Shown: positions 42,869-52,022, numbered from the stretch's first letter. The stretch is DNA of 64,000 bases from Streptomyces sp. BV286 (GCF_019090165.1 NZ_JAHRIB010000045.1:24233-88232); one strand, 5' to 3'. The notes: generated by a model from the letters alone, not told the origin. A program made the numbers and translations.

Positions 42869-43531
42869 GTGGCGGGCAGGCTCAGGGCGCCGACGGGCCG
42901 CTACGGCGGCAGGACCGCCGAGGAGCGGCAGGCCGAGCGGCGCCGAAGATTCCTGGAAGCCGGGCTCCAGCTCTTCGGGGACGCCCCCGGCTACCGCGCC
43001 ACGACCGTGTCCGCCCTGAGCGTGGCCGCCGGCCTGTCGACCCGTCAGTTCTACGAGGAGTTCCGCACCCTCGAAGACGTACTGGCCGCCCTCCATCTCC
43101 AGGTCAACGACTGGGCGGAGGAAGCGGCCCTGGCCGGTCTCGCCGAGGCGGACGGGCAGCCGATCGCGGAACGCGCGACCGCCGCCTTCCGCGCCTACGC
43201 CGCCGATGTCACCGGTGATCCGCGCCGTCTGCGCATCACCTTCGTCGAGATCATCGGCGTCAGCCCACGGCTCGAACAGCAACGGCTGGCCCGCCGCTCC
43301 CGCTGGGTCGACTTCATCCGCGCCGAGGCCACGGCCGCCGCCGAGCGCGGCGAGGCGGTCCCGCGCGACTACCGGATCGCCGCGGCGGCGTTCATCGGCA
43401 GTGTCAACGGACTGCTGCACGACTGGAGTTCGGGGTGGGTCGAGGCGACCCTCGACGAGGTCGTGGACGAACTCGTGGGCCTGCTCCTGGGCATACTGCG
43501 CCCGGCGGGCTGGCGACCGCAGGACGGGTAG
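42869..43531 (+). CDS. TetR-family regulator of GH5/beta-propeller genes
   Basis: A 220-residue TetR protein. HTH residues about 20-65: RRFLEAGLQLFGDAPGYRAT, then VSALSVAAGLSTRQFYEEF. The remainder is an all-helical ligand domain. GTG 42869 is preceded by GAGGGGGG. Divergent from the beta-propeller gene with a dyad operator between; the same operator before the GH5 gene predicts a three-gene regulon. Inducer is perhaps a lipid or glycolipid product (inference). Confidence 0.88.
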   Translation: MAGRLRAPTGRYGGRTAEERQAERRRRFLEAGLQLFGDAPGYRATTVSALSVAAGLSTRQFYEEFRTLEDVLAALHLQVNDWAEEAALAGLAEADGQPIAERATAAFRAYAADVTGDPRRLRITFVEIIGVSPRLEQQRLARRSRWVDFIRAEATAAAERGEAVPRDYRIAAAAFIGSVNGLLHDWSSGWVEATLDEVVDELVGLLLGILRPAGWRPQDG

Positions 43532-43892
43532 ATCCAGGTCGGCACCGAACCGGCCGAGGGGCCTGCGAGCTCGGGGACCGGGTAGGGCAGGGGGCCACCG
43601 TGCCCCGGATCGGGGTCGTGCCGGGGGAGCACCGCGCTTCGGAGCCGGGTGGTGCCCGGGGGACCGCCATGTTCCGGATCGTGGTCGTGCCAGGGGACCG
43701 CAATGCTCCGGAACAGAGCTGGGCGGGGGACCGTCTTGTTCCGTTTCCGTGCGCCCAAGTTCCCTTCCACGGAGGCGTGTTGACAGTAGTCTCACCCTCG
43801 GCCAGGAGAAGGCGTACGGCCTTCGCACGGCCTGGTTCCTCTGGATCCTTCGTGTCCGGCAAAAGGGGTTCGTCCCCTGAAGGGGGTGCCTG
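43532..43892. repeat. Degenerate 33-36 bp tandem repeats before M6 protease
   Basis: The 361-bp gap has four diverged units at 43600-43635, 43636-43670, 43671-43704 and 43705-43737 and a partial fifth. Each has CCGGAT/CGGAGC near the start and GGGGGACCGC near the end. They can form several GC-rich stems. TTGACA at 43780-43785 is a possible -35 for the protease gene without a good -10. No gene supported. Confidence 0.55.
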
Positions 43893-45332
43893 ATGCGCCA
43901 CACGCTCAGCCCCGTACGACCCGCACACCACTGCGCCGACGCCTGCCCGGTACCGCTGTCGCCGCAGGCCCTCGCGCAGCTCTACGCCCGCTATCTCGAA
44001 CTGGTCAAGGGCCGCCGACTGCCGAAGAGCACGACGTTCGAGGAGTACTACACCGTGTGGCGCGCGGGCCGCAGGGGCGAGAACCTCGTCGGTCTCGACG
44101 ACGGCGCGCTCGACCCGGGCCCCAGCACCGACAAGCAGCTGATGACCCGCCCCGCGACCCGGCTCCGGGGAACCGTGCGGACGCTGGTGCTGCTCGTCGA
44201 CTTCCCCGACCGGCCGCACGAGGCCGACCACGGCCCCGGCCACTACGACAGCATGCTCTTCGGCCTCGACGAGTTCCCGAGCGGCAGCATGCGCTCCTTC
44301 TACCGCAAGGCCAGTGCCTTCGACACGTCGCCGGGCACCGGGATCGACATCCAGGGGGCTGTGCACGGCTGGTTCCGGATGCCGGAGCCGCTGTCCTTCT
44401 ACGCCGACGACAACTCGGGCATGAACTCCAACTTCCCGCGCAACACCCAGGGCCTGGCGCGGGACGCCGTCCTCGCGGCCCGGGACGCCGGAGTCGACTT
44501 CACCTCCTTCGACGCACTCGACGAGGGCGCCGTCACCGCCCTGTTCGTCATCCACGCGGGACGCGGCGCCGAGCAGACGACCCAGCGCGGCGACCTGTGG
44601 AGCCTCAAGTGGACGATCCCGGGCGGCGTCGAGGTGGCACCGGGCCTGTCCGTCCGCACCTTCCTGACCGTGCCCGAGGACTGCGCCGTAGGCGTCTGTG
44701 CCCACGAATGGGGCCACCTCGCGGCGCGCTGGGCCGACTACTACGACACCGGTCAGCAGCAGCTGACCCGGTCGGCGGGGCTGGGCAGCTACTGCCTGAT
44801 GGCGGGGGGTTCGTGGGGCAACGGCGGTCTGACCCCGGTGTTCCCGACGGCCATGCTGCGGATGTTCCACGGCTGGACCGAGCCGCAGGTGGTGAACAAG
44901 ACCACCCGGGACATCAGGCTGCGGCCCGCCGCCGAGGACGGCGAGGCGGTGTTCGTCCACAACCCCGCCACCATGACCGACGACCAGTACATCCTTGTCG
45001 AGTACCGCCGCCGACGCGGACAGGACGCCTTCCTGCCCGACGAGGGGATCGCCGTGTACGTCGTCGACGAGTCGATCGACAACGTGAACGACGAGCAGAA
45101 CCTCGCCATCGAACTCCTCCAGGCCGACGGACAGGGAGACCTCTCGCGGATGTTCGGCCGGGGCAACCGGGGCGACAGCGACGACCTGTACCCCTGCCGG
45201 GACAGGAACACGGTCGGCGAGGACACGGATCCGGCACTCGACCTGCCGGACGGCACCTGGACAGGGGTGACCATCGAGACCGTCGGAACCCCGGGCGCCG
45301 ACGAGATGACGGTGCACATCACCGTTGCCTGA
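43893..45332 (+). CDS. M6 (immune inhibitor A-like) metalloprotease
   Basis: A 479-residue zinc protease. Zn site [11 protein letters not shown] (HExxH); the N-terminal domain has [17 protein letters not shown] and MRSFYRKAS, both typical of family M6. A C-terminal beta-domain includes [12 protein letters not shown] and a Asp/Asn-rich stretch. It lacks an obvious signal peptide, unlike most M6 proteases, so it may be released by lysis, exported otherwise, or mis-started. Ribosome site GAAGGGGG. The stop codon lies in the first unit of a heptanucleotide repeat. Confidence 0.88.
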   Translation: MRHTLSPVRPAHHCADACPVPLSPQALAQLYARYLELVKGRRLPKSTTFEEYYTVWRAGRRGENLVGLDDGALDPGPSTDKQLMTRPATRLRGTVRTLVLLVDFPDRPHEADHGPGHYDSMLFGLDEFPSGSMRSFYRKASAFDTSPGTGIDIQGAVHGWFRMPEPLSFYADDNSGMNSNFPRNTQGLARDAVLAARDAGVDFTSFDALDEGAVTALFVIHAGRGAEQTTQRGDLWSLKWTIPGGVEVAPGLSVRTFLTVPEDCAVGVCAHEWGHLAARWADYYDTGQQQLTRSAGLGSYCLMAGGSWGNGGLTPVFPTAMLRMFHGWTEPQVVNKTTRDIRLRPAAEDGEAVFVHNPATMTDDQYILVEYRRRRGQDAFLPDEGIAVYVVDESIDNVNDEQNLAIELLQADGQGDLSRMFGRGNRGDSDDLYPCRDRNTVGEDTDPALDLPDGTWTGVTIETVGTPGADEMTVHITVA

Positions 45333-45382
45333 GGCCTGAGGCCTGAGGCCTGAGGCCTGAGGCCTGAGGCATGAGGCATGAC
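45327..45382 (+). repeat. Heptanucleotide tandem repeat, eight units
   Basis: Six perfect GCCTGAG units followed by two GCATGA(G/C) units. The first contains the stop codon of the M6 protease, so copy-number change would leave the protein unaltered but lengthen the 3' region. Confidence 0.9.
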
Positions 45383-45440
45383 GCGTATCTCCGGGTGCGG
45401 GTGCGGGTGCGGTGTCGGCCGTCTGCCGGTGGGGGCCGGT

Positions 45441-45469
45441 CGCGCAGTTCCCCGCGCCCCTCCGGGGCG
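45441..45469. repeat. Dispersed Streptomyces-type intergenic hairpin, copy 2
   Basis: CGCGCAGTTCCCCGCGCCCC then TCCGGGGCG; folds as CGCCCC-TCC-GGGGCG. Nearly the same as 2347-2372. Here it lies between convergent protease and glycosyltransferase genes and can act as a terminator. Confidence 0.6.
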
Positions 45470-45491
45470 AATCCGCCGCGGGCTCGCGGGC

Positions 45492-46745
45492 TCAGCCTCC
45501 GGCCAGCCGGTCCACGGCGGTGAGGACGGGACCCACCCCGTCCTCGTCCTGGATCCGGCCCGCCAGCTCCTGCGCGCGCCGCGCGTAGGCGGGCTCGGCC
45601 ACAGCGCTCGTCACGGCCGCACCGAGCGAGCCGGCGGTGAGTCCACGCAGCGGAACCGCCGTCGGGGCCACCCCCAGCGAGACGAGCCGCGCGGCCCAGA
45701 ACGCCTCGTCGAACTGGATCGGCACGGGCACGGCCGGCACCCCGGCACGCAGCGCCGCCGCGGTCGTGCCCGCGCCCGCGTGATGGACCACCGCGGCCAT
45801 CCGGGGGAAGAGCGCCGAGTGCGGCACCTCGTCGACGGTGAACATGTCCTCGCCGTCGCCGTCGGCGCTGAGCCCGGCCCAGCCCCGCTGCACCACACCG
45901 CGCAGTCCGGCCGCACGCAGGGCCCGTACGACCTCTTCGCCCAGCCGCTCGGCATCGGGCACGGTGGCGCTGCCCAGTCCGAAGAAGACCGGTGCGGGCC
46001 CGGCGTCCAGAAAGTCCTCCAGCGCGTCGGGGAGCCGGGGCGCGACGTCGTAGGGCCACCAGTAGCCGGCGACGCCGAGACCTGGCCGCCAGTCGCCCGG
46101 GCGGGGCACCACCAGGGGGCTGAAACCGTGGTGGACCTGCCAGTCGCGCCGCTCGCGGGCGCGGCGGGAAGCGCGCGAGCCGACGGGCGGAAGACCGAGC
46201 CGGGCACGCAGCGCCCGTGTGGTGTCGGCGAAGATCCGGTCCACGGCCGCGTTGACCGCACGGCCCGCGAGCCGGTTGCCGGCCGCTCCCAGCGACCGGG
46301 TACCGATCACGGGCGGCGCGAACTCGCCCGTGGGAGCCAGAGGTTGGAGGAAGACGCCCATGCTCGGCAGTTCGTACCCCTCAGCGATGGTGTGGCCGAG
46401 CGGACTCAGCGAACTCGACAGCAGCAGCACGTCGGCCGACCCGGCGGCGGCCACCAGGTCGTCCGCCATCCGCCCCACCAGCGACCGGGTCATCCCGACC
46501 ATCCGGGCCATCTTGCCGACGCCGGTGGCACTGCGGTGCAGCGCGCGCCCGCGTGCGGACTCCAGTTCCGCCCGCGGATCCAGCGGCAACGGATGGAATC
46601 CCACTCCCGCGGCCGCCACCAGGGGCTCGAAGCACGCGTGCGTCACCACCGTGACCTCGTGCCCGCCGCGCGCCAGCCCGTGGCCGAGCCCCGTGTAGGG
46701 AGCGGCGTCGCCCCGCGAACCCGCCGTCATGATCGCTATTCGCAC
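45492..46745 (-). CDS. GT1-family glycosyltransferase
   Basis: A 417-residue GT-B enzyme. N-domain MRIAIMTAGSRGDAAPYTGL is the sterol/antibiotic glucosyltransferase type; the donor-binding motif near the C-terminus is VVHHAGAGTTAAALRAGVPA, with PIQFDEAFWAARL. Family members transfer a sugar from a UDP- or TDP-donor to sterols, flavonoids or macrolides. No sugar-nucleotide or polyketide genes adjoin, so it may detoxify foreign compounds. GTG start. Confidence 0.9.
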   Translation of the reverse strand: MRIAIMTAGSRGDAAPYTGLGHGLARGGHEVTVVTHACFEPLVAAAGVGFHPLPLDPRAELESARGRALHRSATGVGKMARMVGMTRSLVGRMADDLVAAAGSADVLLLSSSLSPLGHTIAEGYELPSMGVFLQPLAPTGEFAPPVIGTRSLGAAGNRLAGRAVNAAVDRIFADTTRALRARLGLPPVGSRASRRARERRDWQVHHGFSPLVVPRPGDWRPGLGVAGYWWPYDVAPRLPDALEDFLDAGPAPVFFGLGSATVPDAERLGEEVVRALRAAGLRGVVQRGWAGLSADGDGEDMFTVDEVPHSALFPRMAAVVHHAGAGTTAAALRAGVPAVPVPIQFDEAFWAARLVSLGVAPTAVPLRGLTAGSLGAAVTSAVAEPAYARRAQELAGRIQDEDGVGPVLTAVDRLAGG

Positions 46746-46932
46746 GACGGCCAGTATGGCGCGGCGGCTACGGGATCGGCAGGGTTCCGCCTCGGTCGGT
46801 GCCGGGCGTAGCCAACTCGGTTGCGGCGGGCCTGCCCCCAGGGGCGACGACCGCCGCCCCTGGTGATCATGTCGTCCGTCCTGTCGGCGCGGAACACCGC
46901 TCCCTCCGCCTACTCCCTCTTCGCTCCTCTCC

Positions 46933-47304
46933 CTACTCCTCGGCGTCCCACGCCTGCAGCACGGTCTGGTCGACGATCTTGCCGTCGCGGAGCGACATCA
47001 TCGAGTTGGCGAGCACTCTGACGCCGTCGGGATACAGACAGGATTCCTGGAAGGCGACGTGATCACCCTGGACCACGCACTGCTCCATCTTGTGCGTCAT
47101 GTCGCGGCTGTAGACGTCGTCGAGCATCCTGCCGATCTGCTCGCGGCCGTGCATGACCATCGGGTGGCTGGGCTGGGTGTTGCGGTCGACGACGCGCAGT
47201 TCCGCGTCGTCCGCGTACAGCGACAGGAGTGCCGTCGCGTCCTGGCCTTCGATGCCCCGGCGCAGCGCTTCGGTGTCGAAGCCGGGGCTTGCCGCGGTGC
47301 CCAT
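46933..47304 (-). CDS. SnoaL-like/NTF2-fold protein
   Basis: A 123-residue NTF2-fold protein: N-terminal helices (ALRRGIEGQDATALLSLYAD), then curved sheet strands ending DGKIVDQTVLQAW. Such proteins are polyketide cyclases, isomerases or simple binding proteins; no catalytic set can be assigned. ATG 47304 with AGGAGG eight bases before. Confidence 0.82.
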   Translation of the reverse strand: MGTAASPGFDTEALRRGIEGQDATALLSLYADDAELRVVDRNTQPSHPMVMHGREQIGRMLDDVYSRDMTHKMEQCVVQGDHVAFQESCLYPDGVRVLANSMMSLRDGKIVDQTVLQAWDAEE

Positions 47305-47489
47305 GATGGACCTCCTAGTGGACCATGGGGGAAGGCCGCGGCCCGGTGCGGAGCGGGCCGCTGAGGGCCTCTCCTTAGAGACTCCTCCGGCACGCGGTCC
47401 GCGGCAAGCGCAGCCGGACCGATGCGCCTCCCGGGTGAGGAGCCGGGCGGGACCGTGTCCGTGGACCGCCCGTCGCCGTTGCTGAAGAC

Positions 47490-47789
47490 ATGATCTCAAC
47501 ACGACGTATTGTCGCCGCCGTTGGCCTCGCCATCGGTGTCACGGGCCTGGCCGTACCGTCCGCGGGCGCTGCCACGGTCCCCGAGACGGGAAAACTGAAC
47601 CCGATCGCCGAGCTCGACTCGCTCGCCGTGAGCGACCTTCCCACCGAGCACCGGAACAAGATCCCGAAGATCTCCGAGGGGATCGACGAGCTCAACCAGC
47701 TGAACGGCCTCTACCAGCTGGAGCAGCTGCACCAGGTCACCGACCTCGCCGCGCCCGTCACCGGCCTGCTTCCGGCGATCGAGTACTGA
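47490..47789 (+). CDS. Small secreted protein, 99 aa
   Basis: Signal peptide about 1-27 (VAAVGLAIGVTGLAVPSAGA) and a 72-residue mature part, mostly helical (ISEGIDELNQLNGLYQLEQL), ending APVTGLLPAIEY. No Cys. I recall similar Leu/Gln-rich secreted proteins in Streptomyces but no function. The ribosome site is weak (GAAG). Stand-alone. Confidence 0.75.
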   Translation: MISTRRIVAAVGLAIGVTGLAVPSAGAATVPETGKLNPIAELDSLAVSDLPTEHRNKIPKISEGIDELNQLNGLYQLEQLHQVTDLAAPVTGLLPAIEY

Positions 47790-47955
47790 GCCGCCGAGGT
47801 ACCGGACAGCCCGTCGGCGTGCGCCTCCCACCGAGGCACACGCCGACGTCGCGTTTCCGCGGGGCCTCCACCGGGGCGTCGCGGGCCGGTCGGGACGGCG
47901 CCTCGCGGTGCGCCGCCCGGATGCGCGTTCCGGCGGGCCGGGTGAAGGTGAGGGC

Positions 47956-48180
47956 ATGTCGGAACACCCGGTGGTACTCGTGCATCCGCCGCGCGGCGAC
48001 GGAGGCCGGCGCGTGACCGTCCACGGCGAGGCGGTCGGCACCGCCATGAACGTCCCGGACGTCGTCGAGTTCCTGCGCCGCGCCGGTCTGGAGTTCGACG
48101 AGAACGAGGTCGCGGTGTCGCCGCTGATCGAATGGCGCGGCGGGGGCTCCTCCTACTGGGGTCCCGAGCCCCGGCGCTGA
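47956..48180 (+). CDS. Small conserved-type protein, 74 aa
   Basis: No signal or membrane segment. Begins MSEHPVVLVHPPRGDGGRRV and ends in WRGGGSSYWGPEPRR; the middle (VPDVVEFLRRAGLEFDE) looks like a helix. GGTGAGGG precedes the ATG. I do not recognise the family. Its frame has high third-position GC, favouring a real gene. Confidence 0.65.
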   Translation: MSEHPVVLVHPPRGDGGRRVTVHGEAVGTAMNVPDVVEFLRRAGLEFDENEVAVSPLIEWRGGGSSYWGPEPRR

Positions 48181-48294
48181 CACACGCCGGTCCCACTCCC
48201 GCAGCCGCCGCCGCACCACCAGCCGCGTGACACCCTTGAGGCGCCTGCTGCCGCAATGACGTGCCGTACTGACCTGCCGCGCGAACGGCTCTCG

Positions 48295-49518
48295 TCAGCA
48301 GATGGTCTGCGTGCTGTTGACGAGGGTGTTGTTGCGGAACGTCGTGTTGACACCGCACGGGCTCTCTCTGATCGCGGAGTCGGTCACCCGCAGGTTCTGG
48401 ACGGTGATGTCGGAGTTGTTGGGGAACTCCGAGCGTGCGGCCAGCCGGATCTCGCCGCCGCCCGTGACCGTTCCGCTCTGCGCGGCGAGATGCACGTTGT
48501 AGCAGTTCTCGATCAGGATCGCGTTGTTGCCGGTGTTCGAGATCGTGACCCGGTCGATGGTCGCGCCGCCGCTCTCCGAGACGCAGAAGACGCCCCGGCC
48601 GCCGCCGCGCGCGACGACCTCGCCGACGCGCACGTTGGTCGGGTAACCGCTGCCGATCCGGCCGTTGCGGTTGGCCATCCGGAAGGCCGCGTACCCGGTT
48701 CCGGCGCCCGCCCCGTCCGCGTCCACCTTCGTGACGGTGGCGTTGACGGTCTGGTTCAGCAGCAGACCGGACTCGCCCACGTTGCGCGCGGTGACCGTAC
48801 CGATGGTGATGCCGTCGACTCCGTACGTCTCCACGGCGTGGCTGCTCGCCCCGGACACGTACACGTTGTCGATGCGGACGTTGCGGGTCCACTGGCTGGT
48901 GTCGCCGCGGTTGTCGATGCGCACGCCGAGACCGCGCGACAGGCGCATGTCGATCTGGCCGAGCACCACGTTGGTGACGTTGCGCAGGAAGATGCCGTAC
49001 AGCGGGGTTCCGGTGAGGTTCAGGTGCTGGACCTCGATGTCCCGCGCGCCGCGTGCGTAGACCGGCGCCTGGTCACCGGAGCCCGAACCGGTGACGTTGA
49101 TGGTGCCGCACACGTCGAGCACGGTGTAGCTCGGCAGGGAGACCCTGGATCCGGCGCCGATGGCGCCCGATCCGCGTACGACGACCCGTTCCTTGGAAGT
49201 GCGCCCCGCTGTGAGGCTGTTGACGGCCGCCTGCATCGCGGCCCGCATGTCGGTCCCCGTGTGGACGACACTGCCGCCGCGCCGGGCGGTCCACGTGCTG
49301 CCGCTCAGGGTGGCCTCGGCCTGGTACGAGCCCTCGCCGCACGCCGCCGCGGCCCGTGCCGGGGCCGCGCTCGCCGGGGCGGTGAGCACGGCGGCCGCCG
49401 TGACCAGGGCGGTGGCGCACGCGGCGACGACACCGGCCCGCCGTCCGAGGGTCTGTCGGGTCGGGAGGGTGGCCCGTGCGGTCGAGCGAGGGAGGTGAGG
49501 TGCGGCTCTGCGTCCCAT
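48295..49518 (-). CDS. Secreted right-handed beta-helix protein
   Basis: A 407-residue exported protein: signal peptide about 1-52, then a short N-cap and a parallel beta-helix of about ten coils with Asn ladders and repeated IDNVYVSG, ITIGTVTARN, VTISNTGNNAIL-type strands. The fold is that of pectate lyases, polysaccharide lyases and related adhesins. Conserved lyase Arg/Asp calcium sites are not obvious, so activity is unassigned. C-terminus ends with a Cys that may pair with the Cys in ESPCGVN. Ribosome site GGAGAAG. Confidence 0.82.
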   Translation of the reverse strand: MGRRAAPHLPRSTARATLPTRQTLGRRAGVVAACATALVTAAAVLTAPASAAPARAAAACGEGSYQAEATLSGSTWTARRGGSVVHTGTDMRAAMQAAVNSLTAGRTSKERVVVRGSGAIGAGSRVSLPSYTVLDVCGTINVTGSGSGDQAPVYARGARDIEVQHLNLTGTPLYGIFLRNVTNVVLGQIDMRLSRGLGVRIDNRGDTSQWTRNVRIDNVYVSGASSHAVETYGVDGITIGTVTARNVGESGLLLNQTVNATVTKVDADGAGAGTGYAAFRMANRNGRIGSGYPTNVRVGEVVARGGGRGVFCVSESGGATIDRVTISNTGNNAILIENCYNVHLAAQSGTVTGGGEIRLAARSEFPNNSDITVQNLRVTDSAIRESPCGVNTTFRNNTLVNSTQTIC

Positions 49519-49647
49519 CTCGTCTTCTCCTGTGTGGGGGGCTGCCGCCTGCCCGGCACCAGCCGGAGCAAGCGTTTTCTATGGCGGGCGGTGAGTTTGG
49601 CAAGGGCTTTCTACGGCGTCAAGGGACCGGTGCGGCAAAGGAGTTGG

Positions 49648-50724
49648 TCACAACTCGCGGCGCACGAGGAACGCGAGCAGAGCGCGCAGGTCGTCGGCGG
49701 TGCGGGGTGCCGAAGGCAGGATTTCGAGACAGGCGTCCACGGCGGCGATGTGGCGGTGGGCCTCGGCGAGGGCGGCCGCACGGCCGCCGGCGTCCTCGAT
49801 CAGGGTCGCGGCGCGGCGGGCCGCGGTCACGTCGAGGGCTTCGGGGGAGTTCAGGAGACGCGCGAGCGGCCGGGCGGCAGGGGTGCCGAGGGCCGCAAGG
49901 ACCGGGTACGTCTTCTTGCCCCGGAGCAGGTCCGCGTGGACGGGCTTGCCCGTGACGGCGGGGTCGCCCCAGATGCCCAGCAGGTCGTCGACCACCTGGA
50001 AGGCCACCCCCAGATGGCGGCCGGCCCGGTCGAGCGTGGCGACCGTTTCCCGAGGAGCACCGGCGAGCACGCCGCCGAGTGCGGCCGCGCAGCCCAGCAG
50101 TGCGCCGGTCTTGTGCTCGGCCATCGCGCGGTACTCGTCGGGACGGACCGCAGCCGGGCCCGTCCACGGGCGGGTCTCGAAGAGCAGGTCGTCTGCCTGG
50201 CCGCGCACGAGGTCGTTCAGCGCGGTGGACAAGTGACGCACCGCCGACGCGACATCGGCGCCGGGCGCGGTGGCCAGTGTCTCCACGGCCAGGGCGAACA
50301 GCGCGTCGCCCGCGAGGACGGCCGGGCCCGTGCCGTACGCCTTCCAGACGGTGGCACGCCCGCGCCGGGTCGCGTCGCCGTCCATGATGTCGTCGTGGAG
50401 CAGCGAGAAGGTGTGCACCAGCTCCACCGCGACGGCAGCGGTCACGCCCGCGTCCGCCGGTGCCCCGGCAGCCTCCGCGCCCAGGACGGCCAGGGCCTGC
50501 CGCAGCCCCTTGCCGCCCGCCGGCCCGGACACGGGCGCACCGCCCGCCTCGCACCAGCCGAACGAGTACGCGGCCATCTCGCCCACCCACGGATGCAGCC
50601 GTCCGACGGCCTCGGCCAGCGCGGGGCGCACCCGGGCCCGGCAGCGCTCCAGCAGCCGGGACGCGTGCCCGGCGTCGATCCCGGTGACGGCGGACGGAAA
50701 AGGCGCGGAGGACATCGTGGTCAT
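49648..50724 (-). CDS. Polyprenyl (geranylgeranyl-type) diphosphate synthase
   Basis: A 358-residue trans-prenyltransferase. First Asp-rich motif FSLLHDDIMDGD (DDxxD), preceded by AVELVHT; second motif VVDDLLGIWGD, the DDxxG form frequent in Streptomyces. It condenses IPP with allylic diphosphates to C15-C20 or longer chains in the cytosol. ATG 50724 overlaps the TPR gene stop by ATGA, so the two are translationally coupled. No terpene cyclase is adjacent, so the end product is unknown. Confidence 0.9.
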   Translation of the reverse strand: MTTMSSAPFPSAVTGIDAGHASRLLERCRARVRPALAEAVGRLHPWVGEMAAYSFGWCEAGGAPVSGPAGGKGLRQALAVLGAEAAGAPADAGVTAAVAVELVHTFSLLHDDIMDGDATRRGRATVWKAYGTGPAVLAGDALFALAVETLATAPGADVASAVRHLSTALNDLVRGQADDLLFETRPWTGPAAVRPDEYRAMAEHKTGALLGCAAALGGVLAGAPRETVATLDRAGRHLGVAFQVVDDLLGIWGDPAVTGKPVHADLLRGKKTYPVLAALGTPAARPLARLLNSPEALDVTAARRAATLIEDAGGRAAALAEAHRHIAAVDACLEILPSAPRTADDLRALLAFLVRREL

Positions 50725-51944
50725 CGTCGGCCCTTCGCGTCGGCCCGGTCGGCCCCGGACACGGCGTCGCACGCGACGAGGGTGGGCGCGACGGCGGCGG
50801 GTGTGACGGCGGCGGACGGGACGACAGCGGGCGTGACGACAGCGCTCGCGGCCGAGCCGGCATCGACGGGGTCGGCCGGACTCGGGCCCGTCCCGGTGGA
50901 GAGCGGGGTTCGTGTCGCCGTCTCGATGCCGAACTCGGCCTGCGCCTGCGCCACCATGCGATGCGCGTGCCGCAGGCCGATCCGCTCCAAGTCCATTGCC
51001 AGATCGGCCAGTTCGGCCGCCGTCTCGTCGAGGTCGCGGCCCAGACGGGCGAGGGACTTGGCCAGACCGAGCCGGGAGAGCGCCTCCCCGCGGGGTTCGC
51101 TCATCGCACGGAACTCGGCCAGCGCCTGTGTGTAGACGTCGCGGGCCTCGGCGTAACGCCCGGCGCGGTAGAGGACGTTGCCGCGCATCTTGTGGTTGTA
51201 CGCCAGCGCGCTCGTCAGGTTCATCTCACGGCAGGACACCTCGGCCTCGGCGAGCAGGGCGAGCGCCCGGCCGGCGTCACCGTCGCGTACGGACACGATG
51301 TCGGCCAGGCCGCGCAGCGCCCACGCGTGACCACGCCGGTCGTCGGCCCGGCCCGCGATCTGGGCCGCCTCCTCGAACATCGCGTACGCCGTGTCGTACG
51401 ACCCGGTGTTGCGGTGCATCTGGGCGATGCCCTCCAGCGCCCACACGGTGTGGCGCGCCTCGCCGCGTTTGCGGGCCTCCGCCAGAAGTCGCTCGTGGAG
51501 TGCGCCGACCGCCGCGTAGTCGCCCTGGATGCGGCCGGTCTCCGCCATCCCGGCGAGCGAGTAGCCGCGCACCACGATGTCTCCGCCCTGTTCGCCGAGT
51601 TCGGCGGCGAGTCCCAGCAGGCGCCACGCCAGAGGGAATGCGCCGCGCTGGCGCGCCAGGGTGCCTCCGCTCCACAGGGCCCACGCCATCGCGGCCGTGT
51701 CCCCGGCCTCCCGGGCGGCGCGGTAACTGGCCTTCCACGCGCGGTCGGCGTCGGCCACCTGGCCGAGCCGTCGGTGCGCCTCCGCCACCGCGAGACCCGA
51801 GCGGGCCGCCTCCGCCCGCGCCCCGGTGCGTTCGGCGGCGCGCAACTGCTCCGTCCCCGCGGCCAGTACGTCGACCAGGGAGGAGTTCACGGACAGGGTG
51901 GTGAGCGCGCCTTGGTACTCGGGCGCGGATGCCTTGGCGTACAT
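50721..51944 (-). CDS. TPR-repeat protein coupled to polyprenyl synthase
   Basis: A 407-residue protein of six to eight tetratricopeptide-like helical pairs (AEAHRRLGQVADADRAWKAS, WALEGIAQMHRNTGSYDTAY, KMRGNVLYRAGRYAEARDVY) and a low-complexity Ala/Val/Pro C-terminus. No DNA-binding domain. Possibly a scaffold for the prenyl synthase or its partners. ATG 51944 with AAAGG; the 32-bp palindrome at 51991-52022 lies 47 bp upstream. Confidence 0.8.
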   Translation of the reverse strand: MYAKASAPEYQGALTTLSVNSSLVDVLAAGTEQLRAAERTGARAEAARSGLAVAEAHRRLGQVADADRAWKASYRAAREAGDTAAMAWALWSGGTLARQRGAFPLAWRLLGLAAELGEQGGDIVVRGYSLAGMAETGRIQGDYAAVGALHERLLAEARKRGEARHTVWALEGIAQMHRNTGSYDTAYAMFEEAAQIAGRADDRRGHAWALRGLADIVSVRDGDAGRALALLAEAEVSCREMNLTSALAYNHKMRGNVLYRAGRYAEARDVYTQALAEFRAMSEPRGEALSRLGLAKSLARLGRDLDETAAELADLAMDLERIGLRHAHRMVAQAQAEFGIETATRTPLSTGTGPSPADPVDAGSAASAVVTPAVVPSAAVTPAAVAPTLVACDAVSGADRADAKGRR

Positions 51945-51990
51945 GGGTGCCTTTCGGTCTGCCGGTGCTGACGAGCGCGGCGGATCCCTG

Positions 51991-52022
51991 CTATACACAG
52001 CATGTATACATACTGTGTATAG
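51991..52022. promoter_or_regulatory. 32-bp AT-rich palindrome, operator of TPR/prenyl synthase operon
   Basis: Arms CTATACACAG (51991-52000) and CTGTGTATAG (52013-52022) flank C-ATGTATACAT-A. The whole 32 bp is a dyad with a single mismatched pair (52001/52012). It is strikingly AT-rich for this genome. Nested TGTATACA-type sites suggest a GntR/YtrA- or TetR-like repressor binding as two dimers. Confidence 0.7.

Noticed and set aside
45327..45382. CRISPR-like array
   Set aside because: Units are seven bases with no spacers; it is a simple tandem repeat.
47750..47789. APVTGL shared by the small secreted protein and the GG-leader peptide
   Set aside because: Six residues of low complexity are too short to claim relationship.
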